NCBI GenBank assembly: GCA_031268255.1
Contig: JAIRXO010000159.1
Location: 1 to 14,124, forward strand
DNA length: 14,124 nucleotides
Direction of reading: 5' to 3'
From: Spirochaetaceae bacterium
GTDB taxonomy: Bacteria > Spirochaetota > Spirochaetia > Treponematales > Breznakiellaceae
In this document: positions 13,834-14,124 of the stretch, piece by piece
Layout of the letters: each line of letters starts with the position of its first letter
Numbering within the stretch: position 1 is the first letter of the stretch
The notes under the pieces: model-generated
Database searches by the model: none
Told to the model about the DNA's origin: nothing
Seen by the model: the letters and a program-made list of their open reading frames with translations, nothing else
Translations under genes and position numbers: made by a program

Positions 13834-13872
13834 TCCTCCTTGATAAAGTGACCGGAAGCATCCTTGCTCCCG
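13834..13872 (-). promoter_or_regulatory. Predicted CsrA target: GGA-loop hairpin plus Shine-Dalgarno site of the upstream flaB
   Basis: On the - strand an 8-bp stem with one G-U (CGGGAGCA at 13872-13865, TGCTTCCG at 13860-13853) closes the four-base loop AGGA. The loop and its flanks read CAAGGATG, an exact match to the CARGGAUG core of the known CsrA consensus. After 11 nt comes AAGGAGGA (13841-13834), the ribosome binding site, with further GGA triplets. The spacing is the same as in the other flaB leader although the stems differ in sequence. Confidence 0.7.
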
Positions 13873-13873
13873 T

Positions 13874-13980
13874 CGGCGTGATACCGCCGTGGTGAAATCC
13901 ACCGTTTTTTGTAAAGTTTTACCCGTATAAACCGAAATTTATAATATACAGGAAAAGATCCGCGGTTTCCCTTCCCGCGG
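13874..13980 (-). other. Structured 5' part of the upstream flaB leader
   Basis: Three further small stems are visible on the - strand: CCGCGG twice around GAAGGGAAA (13960-13980), GGTG/CACC around GATTT with GGA at the junction (13891-13903), and CGGCG/CGCCG (13874-13889). Between the first two lies an AT-rich stretch (13918-13950). Two of the stems expose or border GGA, so CsrA may have extra contacts here. Confidence 0.4.
13912..13938 (+). promoter_or_regulatory. Sigma-28-like motif facing right
   Basis: On the + strand an exact TAAAGTTT (13912-13919), an 11-nt spacer and ACCGAAAT (13931-13938; 5 of 8 to GCCGATAA) resemble a sigma-28 promoter. It points away from flaB, towards the window's right edge, where no gene is seen. 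It may be chance or drive something beyond 14124. Confidence 0.25.
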
Positions 13981-13999
13981 GCAAAACTCTCCACTACTT

Positions 14000-14027
14000 A
14001 TATCGGCCCGGACAGGCAAAAACTTTA
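14000..14027 (-). promoter_or_regulatory. Sigma-28 promoter of the upstream flaB
   Basis: On the - strand TAAAGTTT (14027-14020) is an exact -35 match, followed after 12 nt by GCCGATAT (14007-14000), 7 of 8 to the -10. This is the best flagellar promoter motif in the window. Transcription would begin near 13993, giving a leader of about 164 nt before the flaB start. Confidence 0.75.
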
Positions 14028-14056
14028 GCTTTTTTTGTGATTTTTTAATCTATGAA

Positions 14057-14113
14057 GGGGGGCCTGTTTCCACACTGCCACCGCGTATAACGACCTGAGC
14101 TTCCGGCCCCCCT
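14057..14113. repeat. Inverted repeat at the right edge
   Basis: Beyond the flaB promoter, GGGGGGCC (14057-14064) is exactly complementary to GGCCCCCC (14105-14112), with the flanking A and T extending the stem to 9 bp, around about 40 nt. No gene is recognised in 14028-14124. It could be the end of a neighbouring transcript or the start of a structured RNA, cut by the window edge. Confidence 0.4.
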
Positions 14114-14124
14114 ACGGCGCAGCC

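Noticed and set aside
13830..13994. N-terminal extension of the upstream FlaB by 55 codons
   Set aside because: All FlaB proteins start at MIINHN. The extension has no flagellin similarity and covers the leader, ribosome binding site and regulatory hairpins.

Overview
The window looks like the chromosome of a spirochaete, most likely a Treponema or close relative of moderately high GC (perhaps the termite-gut group; this is an inference). The evidence is two FlaB-type flagellins that both begin MIINHN and lack variable outer domains, and a gene order (flagellins, flaG-like, fliD, unknown gene, PilZ gene, tsaE, tsaB, HD-GYP) that resembles, from memory, the flaB1-flaB3-fliD neighbourhood of Treponema pallidum. 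No transposon, phage, CRISPR or rRNA/tRNA gene was recognised. It is a core motility locus, not an accessory island.

Layout. On the + strand from 176 to 4548 lies a tight operon, flgN-flgK-flgL-fliW-csrA: the junction-protein chaperone, the two hook-filament junction proteins, and the FliW/CsrA pair that controls flagellin translation. A sigma-28-like promoter sits in front of flgN. On the - strand, reading from the right edge leftward, come flaB (13829-12969), a second flaB (12695-11841), a flaG-like gene (11492-11118), fliD (11023-8996), an unknown 271-residue gene, a membrane-anchored PilZ gene, an unknown 87-residue gene, tsaE, tsaB, and a PAS-HD-GYP gene ending at 4553. From fliD down to the HD-GYP gene the genes overlap or are separated by at most 31 nt. 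The two gene sets converge with only 4 nt between the csrA and HD-GYP stop codons.

How it fits together. FlgK and FlgL form the junction, FliD caps the filament, and the FlaB proteins build the periplasmic filament core. CsrA would repress flagellin translation and FliW would titrate CsrA according to flagellin level. The sequence supports this loop directly: both flaB leaders carry a hairpin that presents GGA in its loop, exactly 11 nt upstream of an AAGGAGG ribosome binding site (12720-12741 and 13853-13872). The PilZ protein (c-di-GMP receptor) and the HD-GYP protein (predicted c-di-GMP phosphodiesterase) tie the same operon to second-messenger control. TsaE and TsaB belong to tRNA t6A37 synthesis and appear to be passengers in the flagellar transcript.

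Noncoding parts. The 348-nt gap between flaG and the second flaB holds five successive inverted repeats of unknown function. The 94-nt gap between flaG and fliD holds a strong hairpin. Sigma-28-like motifs precede flgN, flaG and both flaB genes. Inverted repeats at both window edges remain unexplained.
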